Source of the DNA: Saccharothrix sp. NRRL B-16348
GTDB taxonomy: Bacteria > Actinomycetota > Actinomycetes > Mycobacteriales > Pseudonocardiaceae
Length of the DNA: 64,000 nt
NCBI RefSeq assembly: GCF_001280085.1
Contig: NZ_LGED01000200.1
Span: 136,679 to 200,678, forward strand
Direction: 5' to 3'
The position numbers were made by a program, and so were the translations under genes. Below the pieces are notes generated by a model, which saw only the letters and a program-made list of their open reading frames with translations, had not been told where the DNA came from and did not search any database. Below are positions 27,623-36,263 of this stretch, piece after piece; the first letter of the stretch is position 1, and the number at the start of each line of letters is the position of its first letter.

Positions 27623-28401
27623 CGTGGTCGGCCGATGTGGGGACGGACGCCTGGATCCGCTGCTTCCGCCGACGGCGGCGCGCTGCTGTCCGACTGGTGT
27701 GCTTCCCCCACGCCAGTGGCTCGGCGGGTTACTTCCGCCCGTGGGCTGCGCTGCTGCCCCCTGACGTCGAATTGCGCGCGGTGCAGTACCCCGGGCGCGA
27801 GGACCGCATGGACGAGCCCATGCCGGAGACGTTGACCGCCATGGCGGTGCAGATCGCTGCCGCGCTCGCCGCGAGGGACCAGCGCGACCTCGTCCTTTTC
27901 GGGCACAGCATGGGTGCCGTGGTCGCCTACGAGGTCGCGGTGCGGCTCGCGGGTGGGCACGGCCCGGTGAACCGGCTCGTCGTGTCCGGCCAGCCGGCCC
28001 CGCACATGACGCGGGACGATCGGCGCAACGTCCTGGGCGACGACGAGCTGATCGAGGAGTTGGTCGACCTCGGCGGTGTCGAGCGGCAACTCCTTCGCGA
28101 CGATGATGTGCGGCGCTTGCTGCTTCCCGTCGTCCGCGCCGATCTGCGGTTGATCGAGTCACACCGCTACACCGCGCACGATCGCCTGCCGATTCCCGTC
28201 TCGGCGTTCACCGGCACCTCCGACCCGGAGGTCACCGAGGAAGAAGCCGCGGGGTGGGAGCGGTACACACGCGCGGGATTCGACCTGCACAGGTTCGAGG
28301 GCGACCACTTCTACCTCACTGCCCAGCGCAGGCAAGTGGTCCAGAGGCTCTGTGCCGTTCTCGGCGTCGGTGCGGCTTCGGCCTGGCCGTCCACTCCCTG
28401 A
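27619..28401 (+). CDS. Type II thioesterase
   Basis: The 260-residue alpha/beta hydrolase (GrsT/MbtT type) removes stalled acyl groups from carrier domains. It shows LVCFPHASGSAGYFRPWA, the nucleophile motif LFGHSMGAVVAYEVA, Asp in GTSDPEV and His in EGDHFYL. TTG 27619 overlaps the NRPS stop by four bases and has TGGAGG about nine bases upstream; GTG 27637 is the alternative. As the last gene before a 190-base gap with a large inverted repeat, it probably ends the NRPS transcript. Confidence 0.88.
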   Translation: MTWSADVGTDAWIRCFRRRRRAAVRLVCFPHASGSAGYFRPWAALLPPDVELRAVQYPGREDRMDEPMPETLTAMAVQIAAALAARDQRDLVLFGHSMGAVVAYEVAVRLAGGHGPVNRLVVSGQPAPHMTRDDRRNVLGDDELIEELVDLGGVERQLLRDDDVRRLLLPVVRADLRLIESHRYTAHDRLPIPVSAFTGTSDPEVTEEEAAGWERYTRAGFDLHRFEGDHFYLTAQRRQVVQRLCAVLGVGAASAWPSTP

Positions 28402-28415
28402 ACCGAGCATCATTC

Positions 28416-28473
28416 AATTCCTACAAGGCTGTAGTTTTATGCTGTCGTGTATTACGACAGCCTTGTAGGAATT
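28416..28473. promoter_or_regulatory. 17-base inverted repeat with CTAC-N6-GTAG box 5
   Basis: AATTCCTACAAGGCTGT (28416-28432) and ACAGCCTTGTAGGAATT (28457-28473) are perfect inverted copies. The left arm carries CTACAAGGCTGTAG (28421-28434), and a nested CTGTCGT-N5-ACGACAG lies at 28442-28460. The region is AT-rich and between codirectional genes, so an operator/promoter is more likely than a terminator, though both are possible. Confidence 0.65.
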
Positions 28474-28590
28474 GCCGAATCGGTTGCGGCCCTCAGAGTC
28501 GTCGTGTTAGGTTCCTCGCCATAAATTGGGAAGTGATTAATCGTCCACTGGTCGAATCCTGGGTCTACTCATGTCCGGATTCGAAGGGAA

Positions 28591-29478
28591 GTGGTTATCC
28601 TGGCGTCGACTGTCTTCACCGACTTTGACACGACATTGGCCGAGGCACTGGACGAAGTGCTCTTCGAAGTGCCCTACAGCAGTGCCGCCCAGTTCCACGA
28701 GTACTACGGCTCCGGTGCGCCGCCGCGCGGGCTCGGCATGGGCTGTGCCTGGCAGACCTTCGAGGTGTCGCGGCTCGTAGAGGTGCGCAGCGGCGTCAAG
28801 GCGACTTACTTGTTCTCCGGACGGCACGTCGCGGCGGTCTACCAGCAGCCGGATCGGATGACCGTGCTCGACCCCTACCTGCCGCACCGGCGGCCGATCG
28901 TCCTGCGGCGTGCCGATGTGGTGGACGGCGCGGTCACGGTGGAGGCGGACGCGTACCCGTTGCGCGTGACCGCGACCGGCGAACCGGCTCCGTCCAAGGT
29001 CCGGATCACCTGGACACCGTCCAATGGCACGGTGCACAGCGAATACAGCCGGTATCGGCCTCGGCTGGGACATTACGCCACCTTCCGGGCCTTCACCTTC
29101 AAGCCGGGTTCCGTGCTGCCGGCGTTCCCGCCACCGCGGGGCCTGGTCAAGCGGTTGTTGTTGCACGCGGAGCAGAACAACCTGTCGATCCGGGTCATCG
29201 ACCGCGAAGAACTGTGGATGCGGGAACTCGTCCTGCCGTTCACCGGCCGTGACCGCGCGGATCTCGCGGACCCGCGACACCTGATCACCAAGGACAACCA
29301 GGGCAAGGTCAGCGAGGGCGGGACCGAAGGCTTCCTGCGGGACCTCGACGCCATTTGCCACATCGTCTCGAAAGATCCCGACGAATTGGTGGCGTACCTG
29401 CTCGACGCGGCACGGATCTACCAGGAGATCGCTCCTGCCGATCTCGAAGTCCCCGATTACCCGGTGGAGGACGAATGA
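28591..29478 (+). CDS. Unknown protein with a possible Cys-His-Asp triad
   Basis: The 295-residue protein has no family I can name. Residues C52 (GLGMGCAWQTFE), H79 (FSGRHVAAVY) and D94 (TVLDPYLP) are ordered like the Cys-His-Asp triad of arylamine N-acetyltransferases and transglutaminases, with the same 15-residue His-Asp spacing as NAT (H107/D122). That is a hypothesis only. GTG 28591 is just after GAAGGGAA, an unusually short spacing. It is the first gene behind the large inverted repeat and overlaps the deoxyribosyltransferase-like gene (ATGA), which in turn overlaps the PurF-like gene, so the three form one translational unit. Confidence 0.65.
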   Translation: MVILASTVFTDFDTTLAEALDEVLFEVPYSSAAQFHEYYGSGAPPRGLGMGCAWQTFEVSRLVEVRSGVKATYLFSGRHVAAVYQQPDRMTVLDPYLPHRRPIVLRRADVVDGAVTVEADAYPLRVTATGEPAPSKVRITWTPSNGTVHSEYSRYRPRLGHYATFRAFTFKPGSVLPAFPPPRGLVKRLLLHAEQNNLSIRVIDREELWMRELVLPFTGRDRADLADPRHLITKDNQGKVSEGGTEGFLRDLDAICHIVSKDPDELVAYLLDAARIYQEIAPADLEVPDYPVEDE

Positions 29479-29996
29479 CCGCCGTGCCGACGACCCGCAC
29501 CCGCTCTTACTTCCTCGCCGGGCTCATGCAGGGCGCTCGTCCCGGCGCCGAACTGGCCGACCAGGGCTACCGCGGTGCGCTGCGTGAGCTGATCACGCGG
29601 CGCGACCCGCAGGCCGTGGTCCACGACCCGATCGAGATCCTCACCGGTTGGTTCGCCAACGACGAGGCGGAGATCCGCGCAGCGCACGCCGCCCTCGCCG
29701 ACCAGTCGGTCATCCACCGCGACACGCTGCCGGAGCCGGTGCTGCGGCTCATCGAAGGCTTCCACCACCTCACCGGCCTCGCTGCCGAGTCGGACGTGTG
29801 CGTGGCCTGGCTCCCGGGCCGGGAGCCCAGCATGGGCACCGCGGCCGAGATGCAGCGCGCTTACCTGGCGGGCCGGACGGTCGTGGCCATCACCGAGATG
29901 CGCCAGACCTTGGCGATCCTCGCCTGCTCGACCGTGATCGTCCCGAACCTCGAGGCGTTCGCCGACTGGCTGGAGATGGGCGGCGAATCGTTGTGA
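29475..29996 (+). CDS. Nucleoside 2-deoxyribosyltransferase-like protein
   Basis: The 173-residue protein has the pattern of the nucleoside 2-deoxyribosyltransferase/CMP-hydrolase (MilB, BlsM) fold: SYFLAGLMQGARPG at the N-terminus, VVHDPIEIL, a conserved acidic stretch, and MGTAAEMQRAYLAGRTVVAIT where the catalytic Glu and the nucleotide-binding loop are expected. Such enzymes cleave or exchange N-glycosidic bonds. It overlaps both neighbours by four bases and sits directly before a PurF paralogue that would make phosphoribosylamine, so a ribosyl-amine substrate is plausible. The family call is from motifs seen by eye and is moderate. Confidence 0.55.
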   Translation: MTAVPTTRTRSYFLAGLMQGARPGAELADQGYRGALRELITRRDPQAVVHDPIEILTGWFANDEAEIRAAHAALADQSVIHRDTLPEPVLRLIEGFHHLTGLAAESDVCVAWLPGREPSMGTAAEMQRAYLAGRTVVAITEMRQTLAILACSTVIVPNLEAFADWLEMGGESL

Positions 29997-31447
29997 CGCC
30001 GGTGCGCGCCGTCGACAAGCCGCGCGAGGCGTGCGGGGTCGCGGGGGCGTGGGGCGGACCGGACCAGGATGCCCCCGACCTGGTCCGGAACATGCTGCTC
30101 GCGCTCCAGCACCGCGGGCAGGAGGCGACGGGCATCGCGCTGTCCACGCCGGGCGGGCTGGTGCTGCAGGCGGGGAACGACCAGGTCGCGGTGGTGTTCC
30201 CGGAGGGTCGTCCGGTCGGCAGGTCGACGGGCGCAATCGGTCATGTGCGGTACGGAACGGTACGAGCCGGATCCGATCGCCCACAGCCCGTCCTGGCCGG
30301 TCCGGCCGGTAGCCGACTCGCCTTGGCGCACAACGGGACGCTCGTGGACGCCGCAGACGTGGCGGAAGAGCACGGTGTGGTCGCCGGTTCGGACGTGACG
30401 GACAGTGAGACCCTCGCCGACCTCCTCGCGACGGTCATGACCCGCCACGACATCGACCTGTCCACCGCGTTGCACCGGGTGCTGCCACGACTGACCGGCG
30501 CCTATTCGCTGGTCCTGACCGACGGTGACAAGCTCTACGGCGTCCGGGATCCGCACGGATTCCGGCCGTTGTGCCTCGGTCGGCTGGACGGGACGTGGCT
30601 GCTGGCATCGGAAACGGCCGCGATCCGCGCGGTCGGTGGTCGTGTGGTCCGCGAGCTCGAACCGGGCGAGGTCGTCGAACTCGACGGTCTCCGGCTGCGC
30701 AGCAGCAGGGTCGACGTGGTGGAGGCCCGGCAAGCCCGGTGCCTCTTCGAGTACGTCTACTTCGCGCGTCCCGACTCCGAGTTCGGCGGACGAAGTGTGT
30801 ACACGGTCCGCCACTTGGCAGGCCGGACGCTCGCCGAGGAAGCTCCGCCACCGCCGACTGGTGCACCGCAGGAGCTGGTCGTCGTCGGGGTTCCGGAAAC
30901 GGCGCGGGTCGCCGCCGACGGCTACGCGGCCCAAGCCGGGCTGCCTGTGGTTCAAGGGTTGATCCCTCGCGCGGGCGCGAGCCGGACGTTCATCGAGCCC
31001 AACCAGGGCGCTCGGGCACGCGCGGTGCGGACGAAGCTGGCCGCGGTGCCTGCCGCCGTCGAGGGCCGGGACGTGATCGTGGTCGACGATTCGGTGGTGC
31101 GGGGGACCACGCTGCGAGCGATCGTCGCGCTGCTCCGTGAAGCGGGCGCCCGTTCGGTGCACGTGCGGGTGGCCTCACCGGCCTACCGGTTCCCGTGCTG
31201 CTACGGCATCGACACCGGCCGGCCGGAGGAGCTCCTCGCGGGCACAACCCCAGACGAGGACATGACCGCGGCCCTGGGCTGCGACAGCCTGTCCTTCCTG
31301 ACTCTCAAAGGACTCCTGGCCGCGGTAGCCGGTGACCGGGACACCGTGTGCGCCGCGTGCCTGACCGGTCGTTACCCCACCGCCGTGCCGCGTTCGTGGC
31401 CCGTCCCGCATCCTCCTGCCGCCGTCGGAACGACTCAGGGACTGTGA
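29993..31447 (+). CDS. Amidophosphoribosyltransferase (PurF) paralogue
   Basis: The 484-residue protein has all features of a Bacillus-type PurF. The glutaminase Cys14 follows a 13-residue propeptide (EACGVAGAWGG), with GHVRYGT and HNGTL further on. The PRPP loop is VIVVDDSVVRGTTLRAI. Cysteines equivalent to the Fe-S ligands are in RCLFEYVYFARPDS, FPCCYGIDTG and CAACLTGRYP. PurF makes 5-phosphoribosylamine from PRPP and glutamine. No other purine gene is near, and it is embedded in the NRPS-PKS cluster with four-base overlaps, so it is probably a pathway-specific copy supplying phosphoribosylamine or ammonia. A displaced housekeeping purF cannot be excluded. Confidence 0.88.
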   Translation: MTPVRAVDKPREACGVAGAWGGPDQDAPDLVRNMLLALQHRGQEATGIALSTPGGLVLQAGNDQVAVVFPEGRPVGRSTGAIGHVRYGTVRAGSDRPQPVLAGPAGSRLALAHNGTLVDAADVAEEHGVVAGSDVTDSETLADLLATVMTRHDIDLSTALHRVLPRLTGAYSLVLTDGDKLYGVRDPHGFRPLCLGRLDGTWLLASETAAIRAVGGRVVRELEPGEVVELDGLRLRSSRVDVVEARQARCLFEYVYFARPDSEFGGRSVYTVRHLAGRTLAEEAPPPPTGAPQELVVVGVPETARVAADGYAAQAGLPVVQGLIPRAGASRTFIEPNQGARARAVRTKLAAVPAAVEGRDVIVVDDSVVRGTTLRAIVALLREAGARSVHVRVASPAYRFPCCYGIDTGRPEELLAGTTPDEDMTAALGCDSLSFLTLKGLLAAVAGDRDTVCAACLTGRYPTAVPRSWPVPHPPAAVGTTQGL

Positions 31448-31454
31448 CTGACCC

Positions 31455-32114
31455 ATGACCAAGACGAGCAATCACCTGGAAAGCCGCGGCGGGCGTCGAT
31501 TCGCCCGCAACTACGAGAGCCTGGCCGCCGAAGCCGAGCGCCGTTGGATCGGACCCCTCCGGGGTCGCATGCTCAACCGGCTTCGCGGACACGTCCTGGA
31601 GGTCGGCGCCGGAGCGGGCGCGAACCTGCCCTTCTACTCCGAGGACCTCGATCTCGTCGCCGTTGAACCGTCGAGCACGATGCGCGCGCAGTTCGTGCGG
31701 AACGCCGAGAAAGCCGGTCGGCAGGTCAAGGTCGTCGACGCGACGGCCGAGCGGCTCCCCTTCGACGACGACAGCTTCGACGCCGTCGTCTGCACGCTCG
31801 TGCTGTGCAGCATCGCCGACCTGGACGAGGCGCTGGACGAGATCAGGCGGGTCCTCAAGCCGGGCGGCGAGTTGGTCTTCCTCGAACACGTCCGCGCGTC
31901 CGGCCGAGTCGCGGGTGCGTTGCAGGACCTGGTCACGCCGATGGTGCGCCGCATCGCCTTCGGGTGCAGGCCGAACAGCCGCAGCGTCGACGCCATGGCT
32001 CGCCACGGGTTCCTGGTCGAGATCGTCGACCGGCTGCCGAGGCCCTGGCCGAGGTACCCGACGAACTCGCCGTACCTCATCGGCATCGCCCGTCCCGCGC
32101 CTTCGGACAGGTGA
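31455..32114 (+). CDS. Class I SAM-dependent methyltransferase A
   Basis: The 219-residue methyltransferase (Methyltransf_11/UbiE-like) has motif I HVLEVGAGAGANLPFY, the acidic strand 2 VAVEPS, DATAERLPFDDDSFDAVVC and LKPGGELVFLEHVRASGR. It closely resembles the enzyme at 44053-44703, sharing LVLCS, PGG-FLEHVRA and GCRPN-R. Its stop overlaps the FAAL start (TGATG). Likely O-, N- or C-methylation of the product; the substrate is not visible. Confidence 0.85.
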   Translation: MTKTSNHLESRGGRRFARNYESLAAEAERRWIGPLRGRMLNRLRGHVLEVGAGAGANLPFYSEDLDLVAVEPSSTMRAQFVRNAEKAGRQVKVVDATAERLPFDDDSFDAVVCTLVLCSIADLDEALDEIRRVLKPGGELVFLEHVRASGRVAGALQDLVTPMVRRIAFGCRPNSRSVDAMARHGFLVEIVDRLPRPWPRYPTNSPYLIGIARPAPSDR

Positions 32115-33829
32115 TGGACATGGATTCGGTGGCCCTCGGCCCGGCACAAGCCCTCACGCAAGCCGCCGCGCTGCGTCCGGACGACACGGCGATGACCTTC
32201 GTCGACTACGCCACGGACCGCGCGGGTGTCACCAGTTCGTTCAGCTACCGGGAGCTGGACCAGGGCAGCGCCGCGGTCGCGGCGTCGATGCTGGAGACGG
32301 TCGACCGCGGTTCCCGCGTCGCGATCCTGTGTGGGCACGACGTTGACTACGTCATCGCCTTCCTGGGCTGCCTTCGCGCGGGCATGATCGCCGTTCCGCT
32401 GTTCGCCCCCGAGCCGTTCCGCCCGCAGGACCGGCTGGTGAACGTGCTCGCCGACTGCGATCCCGAGATCGTGCTCACCGGCACCGGCCACCTGGAGACC
32501 GTGCAGAAGCTGCTCACGGACCTCCCCGGGCTGCCCAAGGAGGTCTTGCCGGTCGACGTGCTGCGAACCGTCGGCATCCCGGCCCAAGGACCCTTGCCCG
32601 CCCTGCCGGACGGTGATGTCGTCGCGTACCTGCAGTACACCTCCGGGTCGACCAGGAAGCCGGCCGGTGTCCAGGTCCTGCATCGCAACCTGACCGTCGG
32701 CGCGCACCAGCTGGCCGCTGCGGTGGAAATCGGCCCGTCCTCACGCCTGGTCAGCTGGCTGCCGTTCTTCCACGACATGGGCCTGATGTTCTCCCTGGCC
32801 GTGTCGCTGGCCACCACGACGCCGGTGACGTGCTTCTCCCCGCTGGCGTTCATCCAGCAGCCGCGCCGCTGGCTGGAGCTGCTCACCACGCAGCGGGCCA
32901 CCCACACGATGTCGCCCAACTTCGGGCTCGACCTCTGCGTGGACCGGGTCAAGGGCCCTCGCCGCGAGGGCCTCGACCTGTCCGCCCTGCGAGTGCTGGG
33001 CAACGGCTCCGAGCACGTCCGCCCGGACACCCTCGCGCGCTTCACCGAAGCGTTCGAGCCGTTCGGTTTCCGGCACTCGGCCCACTGCCCGGGGTACGGC
33101 TTGGCCGAAGCCACTCTGGTGGTCACCGCCGACGAGGTCGGGAAGGAACCGGTCGTGGGAGTGTTCGACCGCGCCGAGTTGTCCCGCGGCCGTGTCAGCG
33201 TGGTCGAGGACGATGACCCGAACGGCCAGCGGCTCGTCTCGGCGGGTCGTCCTGTGCAGCAGGAGGTCCGGATCGTCACACCGGAGACGGGTACGGACGC
33301 TCCCGCGACGGGCGTGGGCGAGATCTGGGTGCGAGGCGCCAATGTGTGCGCTGGGTACTGGCTGCAGCCCGAGCGGTCGCTGGAGACGTTCGTCGGGAGC
33401 GATGACCGGGACGGCTGGCTCCGGACGGGAGACCTCGGATTTTCGCTCGACGGCCGGCTGTACGTGGCCGGGCGGCTGCGTGACCTGATCATCGTCGACG
33501 GCCGCAACCACCACCCGGCTGACATCGAGATGACCGTGGAAGAGGCGTCCGACGGCCTGCGCGCGGGTCGGGTGGCCGCGTTCGCCTGCGAGGTCGATGA
33601 GAGGGAAGCCCTCGTCGTCGTGGCCGAGCTGGCGGCCCCGGCATCCACCCTGGACTTCGACGCCGTCCGCAGGACCGTGCGAGCGGCGGTGTCCGAACGG
33701 CACGAGGTCCGGGTCCACGACATCGTGCTCGTGCGCAAGGGCGCCGTGCCGGTGACGTCCAGCGGCAAGTTGCGCCGCCAAGAGTGCAAGTCCCGCTACC
33801 AGCGCGGTGAATACCAGGGGGCGGCATGA
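32114..33829 (+). CDS. Fatty acyl-AMP ligase (FAAL)
   Basis: The 571-residue FadD32/MbtM-type ligase activates a fatty or other acyl chain as adenylate and hands it to an ACP, not to CoA. Visible motifs are YLQYTSGSTRKPAGVQVLH, the FAAL-typical WLPFFHDMGLM, GYGLAEATLVV, RTGDLGFSLDGRLYVAGRLRD and SSGKLRRQECK. The gene overlaps the ACP-KS gene by four bases (ATGA), which identifies that ACP as its likely partner. ATG 32114 overlaps the preceding methyltransferase stop. Confidence 0.92.
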   Translation: MDMDSVALGPAQALTQAAALRPDDTAMTFVDYATDRAGVTSSFSYRELDQGSAAVAASMLETVDRGSRVAILCGHDVDYVIAFLGCLRAGMIAVPLFAPEPFRPQDRLVNVLADCDPEIVLTGTGHLETVQKLLTDLPGLPKEVLPVDVLRTVGIPAQGPLPALPDGDVVAYLQYTSGSTRKPAGVQVLHRNLTVGAHQLAAAVEIGPSSRLVSWLPFFHDMGLMFSLAVSLATTTPVTCFSPLAFIQQPRRWLELLTTQRATHTMSPNFGLDLCVDRVKGPRREGLDLSALRVLGNGSEHVRPDTLARFTEAFEPFGFRHSAHCPGYGLAEATLVVTADEVGKEPVVGVFDRAELSRGRVSVVEDDDPNGQRLVSAGRPVQQEVRIVTPETGTDAPATGVGEIWVRGANVCAGYWLQPERSLETFVGSDDRDGWLRTGDLGFSLDGRLYVAGRLRDLIIVDGRNHHPADIEMTVEEASDGLRAGRVAAFACEVDEREALVVVAELAAPASTLDFDAVRRTVRAAVSERHEVRVHDIVLVRKGAVPVTSSGKLRRQECKSRYQRGEYQGAA

Positions 33830-35379
33830 CGTCGATCCGGCAGTGGCTCGTCGAGCGCGTCGCGGCGCACGCCGGCGTCCCGGCGGCCGAGGTTGATCCG
33901 GACCGGCCCTTCCTGGAGTACGGCATCAGTTCGCGGGACGCGGTGTCGATGGCGGGCGAGCTGGAAGAGCTCCTCGACCGCCCGGTCGACCCGACCGCGC
34001 TGTGGCAACAGCCAACGGTGCGCAAGCTCGCCGAGGCCTTGGCCGGTGAGCAGAACGCCGCTCCCACCGCCGTCGCGCCCCGGGAGGCCAAGTCGACCGG
34101 TGCCGCGGTGGTCGGGATCGGCTGCAGGCTCCCGGGCGGGCTCGACTCGGCCACGGACCTCTGGCAGTTCCTCATGGCCGGGGGCGACGCCGTGACCGAG
34201 GTGCCGGACGACCGCTGGGCGGACTACCGGGTGCGGTCGACCGCGCACGCGGCGGCCGTCGACGGTGCGTCGCGTGCGGGAGGGTTCCTGTCCGATGTGC
34301 ACGGCTTTGACGCGGAGTTCTTCGGGATCTCGCCGCGCGAGGCCGCCGAGATGGACCCACAGCAGCGCATGCTGCTCGAAGTGGCCTGGCAGGCGTTCGA
34401 GCACGCCGGCATCCCGCCGGACGCGTTGGCGGGCGAACGGGTAGGTGTCTTCGTCGGAGCGAGCACCGACGACCACGGTCGCCGACAGCTCGCGGACCTG
34501 CCCGCCATCACCGGGTGGACCGGCACAGGATCGGCGCTGAGCGTGCTGGCCAATCGGCTGTCCTACCTGCTGGACCTCCGGGGTCCCAGCCTCACCGTGG
34601 ACACGGCGTGCTCGTCCTCGCTGGTGGCCGTGCACATGGCACGGCGCAGCCTGGAGGCGGGGGAGTGTGATCTCGCCCTCGTCGCCGGGGTGAACCTGAT
34701 GCTGTCCCCGGCCGTCACCATCAACTTCGACCGCGCGCAGGTCATGGCTCCGGGCGGGCGGTGCAGACCGTTCGACGCGGACGCCGACGGATACGTGCGC
34801 AGTGAAGGCTGTGTCGCCGTCGTCCTGAAGCGGTTGCCCGATGCCCGAGCGGACGACGACCGCGTGCTCGCGGTCGTCCAGGCCAGCGCCCTCAACCAGG
34901 ACGGCCGGTCGAACGGCCTGATGGCACCGAACCCGGCCGCGCAACGAGACCTCCTCGACGAGGTCTACCGCTCGGCCGGAATCGATCCGCAGGCCGTCTG
35001 GTACGTCGAGGCCCACGGCACGGGAACGCCGCTCGGGGACCCCATCGAAGCCGGGGCGCTCGGGGAGGCGCTCGGCCGGCGCAGGCCCGCTGACCGTCCG
35101 CTCCTGATCGGGTCGGTCAAGTCGAACCTGGGCCACCTGGAGGCGGCTGCCGGCATCGCCGGCATGGCCAAGACCGCGCTGTCCCTGCACCACGGATGGG
35201 TGCCACCGACCGCGCACTACCGGTCGGGCAACCCGCGGATCGACTTCGACGGGCTGAGGTTGCGGGTGGTCGACAGGCCCACTCCGGCGCCGGCCGATGC
35301 CGTCGCCGCCGGCGTGAGCTCGTTCGGCTTCGGCGGCGCGAACGCCCATGTCGTCCTTACCCGGCCGACCGACTCGTGA
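33826..35379 (+). CDS. PKS protein: ACP-KS
   Basis: The 517-residue protein has an N-terminal acyl carrier (Ser36 in LEYGISSRDAVSM, the sequence style of FAAL-loaded ACPs such as the Pks13 N-terminus) and a ketosynthase with TACSSS (Cys about 261), EAHGTGTPLGDP and KSNLGHLEAAAGIAG. It ends right after the KS (GFGGANAHVVL), where an AT would normally follow. The AT-DH-KR-ACP part is encoded after an inserted LLM gene, so the two are a split module comparable to MbtC/MbtD. Confidence 0.92.
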   Translation: MTSIRQWLVERVAAHAGVPAAEVDPDRPFLEYGISSRDAVSMAGELEELLDRPVDPTALWQQPTVRKLAEALAGEQNAAPTAVAPREAKSTGAAVVGIGCRLPGGLDSATDLWQFLMAGGDAVTEVPDDRWADYRVRSTAHAAAVDGASRAGGFLSDVHGFDAEFFGISPREAAEMDPQQRMLLEVAWQAFEHAGIPPDALAGERVGVFVGASTDDHGRRQLADLPAITGWTGTGSALSVLANRLSYLLDLRGPSLTVDTACSSSLVAVHMARRSLEAGECDLALVAGVNLMLSPAVTINFDRAQVMAPGGRCRPFDADADGYVRSEGCVAVVLKRLPDARADDDRVLAVVQASALNQDGRSNGLMAPNPAAQRDLLDEVYRSAGIDPQAVWYVEAHGTGTPLGDPIEAGALGEALGRRRPADRPLLIGSVKSNLGHLEAAAGIAGMAKTALSLHHGWVPPTAHYRSGNPRIDFDGLRLRVVDRPTPAPADAVAAGVSSFGFGGANAHVVLTRPTDS

Positions 35380-35389
35380 GAGGCACACC

Positions 35390-36232
35390 ATGGACTTCGG
35401 CACGATGATGATGGTCACCGACTTCTCCTGGGACGCGGCCTCGGTCGCCAGAGCCGTCGAACAGCAAGGGTTCGAGTCTTTTTGGGTACCTGAGCACACC
35501 CACGTCCCCGTCAGCATGAGCAGCCCTCATCCCGGTGGTGCGGAGGTGCCTCCGGAGACGCTGCAGGGCGTCGACCCGTTCATCACCCTCGCCGTCGCCG
35601 CCGCGGTGACGACGACGCTGCGGTTGGGCACGGGCGTCTGCCAGGTCCCGATCCGCAACCCCATCCAGCTCGCGAAGCAGGTGGCCAGCATCGACGTGGT
35701 GTCCGGGGGACGGTTCCTGTTCGGCGTCGGGACCGGGTGGAACCACGAGGAGATGCTCAACCACGGCGTCGACCCGAGGACCAGGACCGCCCAGTTCATG
35801 GAGCACATGGCCGTCGTGAAGCGCATCTGGACGGAGCACGAGGCCGCGTTCGAGGGCGAGTTCGTGAAGTTCGACCCGCTGTGGTCGACGCCCAAGCCGG
35901 TGCAGCGCCCGCACCCGCCGATCCTGGTCGGTGGAAGCGGCCCGCGGGTGATCGACCGGGTGCTCGAACTCGGCGCCGAGTGGATGCCCTGGCACGCCCA
36001 GCTCGACGACACGTTCGCCGACCAGATCACCGAGCTGCGCGGACGGGCCGCCGTCGCGGGCCGGATGTCGGTTCCCGTGACGGTCTTCGGCGTACCCGCC
36101 GACGAGGAGGTCATCGCCGCCTACCAGGAGGCGGGGGCGTCGCGCTGCGTCCTCCCGCTGCCGCCTGCCGGCGAGGAAGAGGTCGTGTCGATGATCGAGT
36201 GGTACGCGGAAGTGGCGCAGGAGTTCCAATGA
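35390..36232 (+). CDS. LLM-class flavin/F420-dependent oxidoreductase
   Basis: The 280-residue TIM-barrel protein matches the F420-type luciferase-like family (SFWVPEHTHVP, TTLRLGTGVCQVPIRNP, ASIDVVSGGRFLFGVGTGW, GVDPRTR, HPPILVGGSGPRV). Members oxidise or reduce small molecules with F420 or FMN. It lies ten bases after the KS gene and just before the AT-DH-KR-ACP gene, i.e. inside a split PKS module. It may tailor the polyketide or thiazoline (oxidation, Baeyer-Villiger or reduction). Its stop overlaps a 12-codon frame (36229-36267) that runs into the next start. Confidence 0.88.
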   Translation: MDFGTMMMVTDFSWDAASVARAVEQQGFESFWVPEHTHVPVSMSSPHPGGAEVPPETLQGVDPFITLAVAAAVTTTLRLGTGVCQVPIRNPIQLAKQVASIDVVSGGRFLFGVGTGWNHEEMLNHGVDPRTRTAQFMEHMAVVKRIWTEHEAAFEGEFVKFDPLWSTPKPVQRPHPPILVGGSGPRVIDRVLELGAEWMPWHAQLDDTFADQITELRGRAAVAGRMSVPVTVFGVPADEEVIAAYQEAGASRCVLPLPPAGEEEVVSMIEWYAEVAQEFQ

Positions 36233-36263
36233 TCACCGACACGTCCAGCCAAGGCGGTATGCG

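Noticed and set aside
28500..28530. TTAGGTT sequence upstream of 28591 as an iron (IdeR) box
   Set aside because: Only one half-site is present; the expected second half-site is missing.
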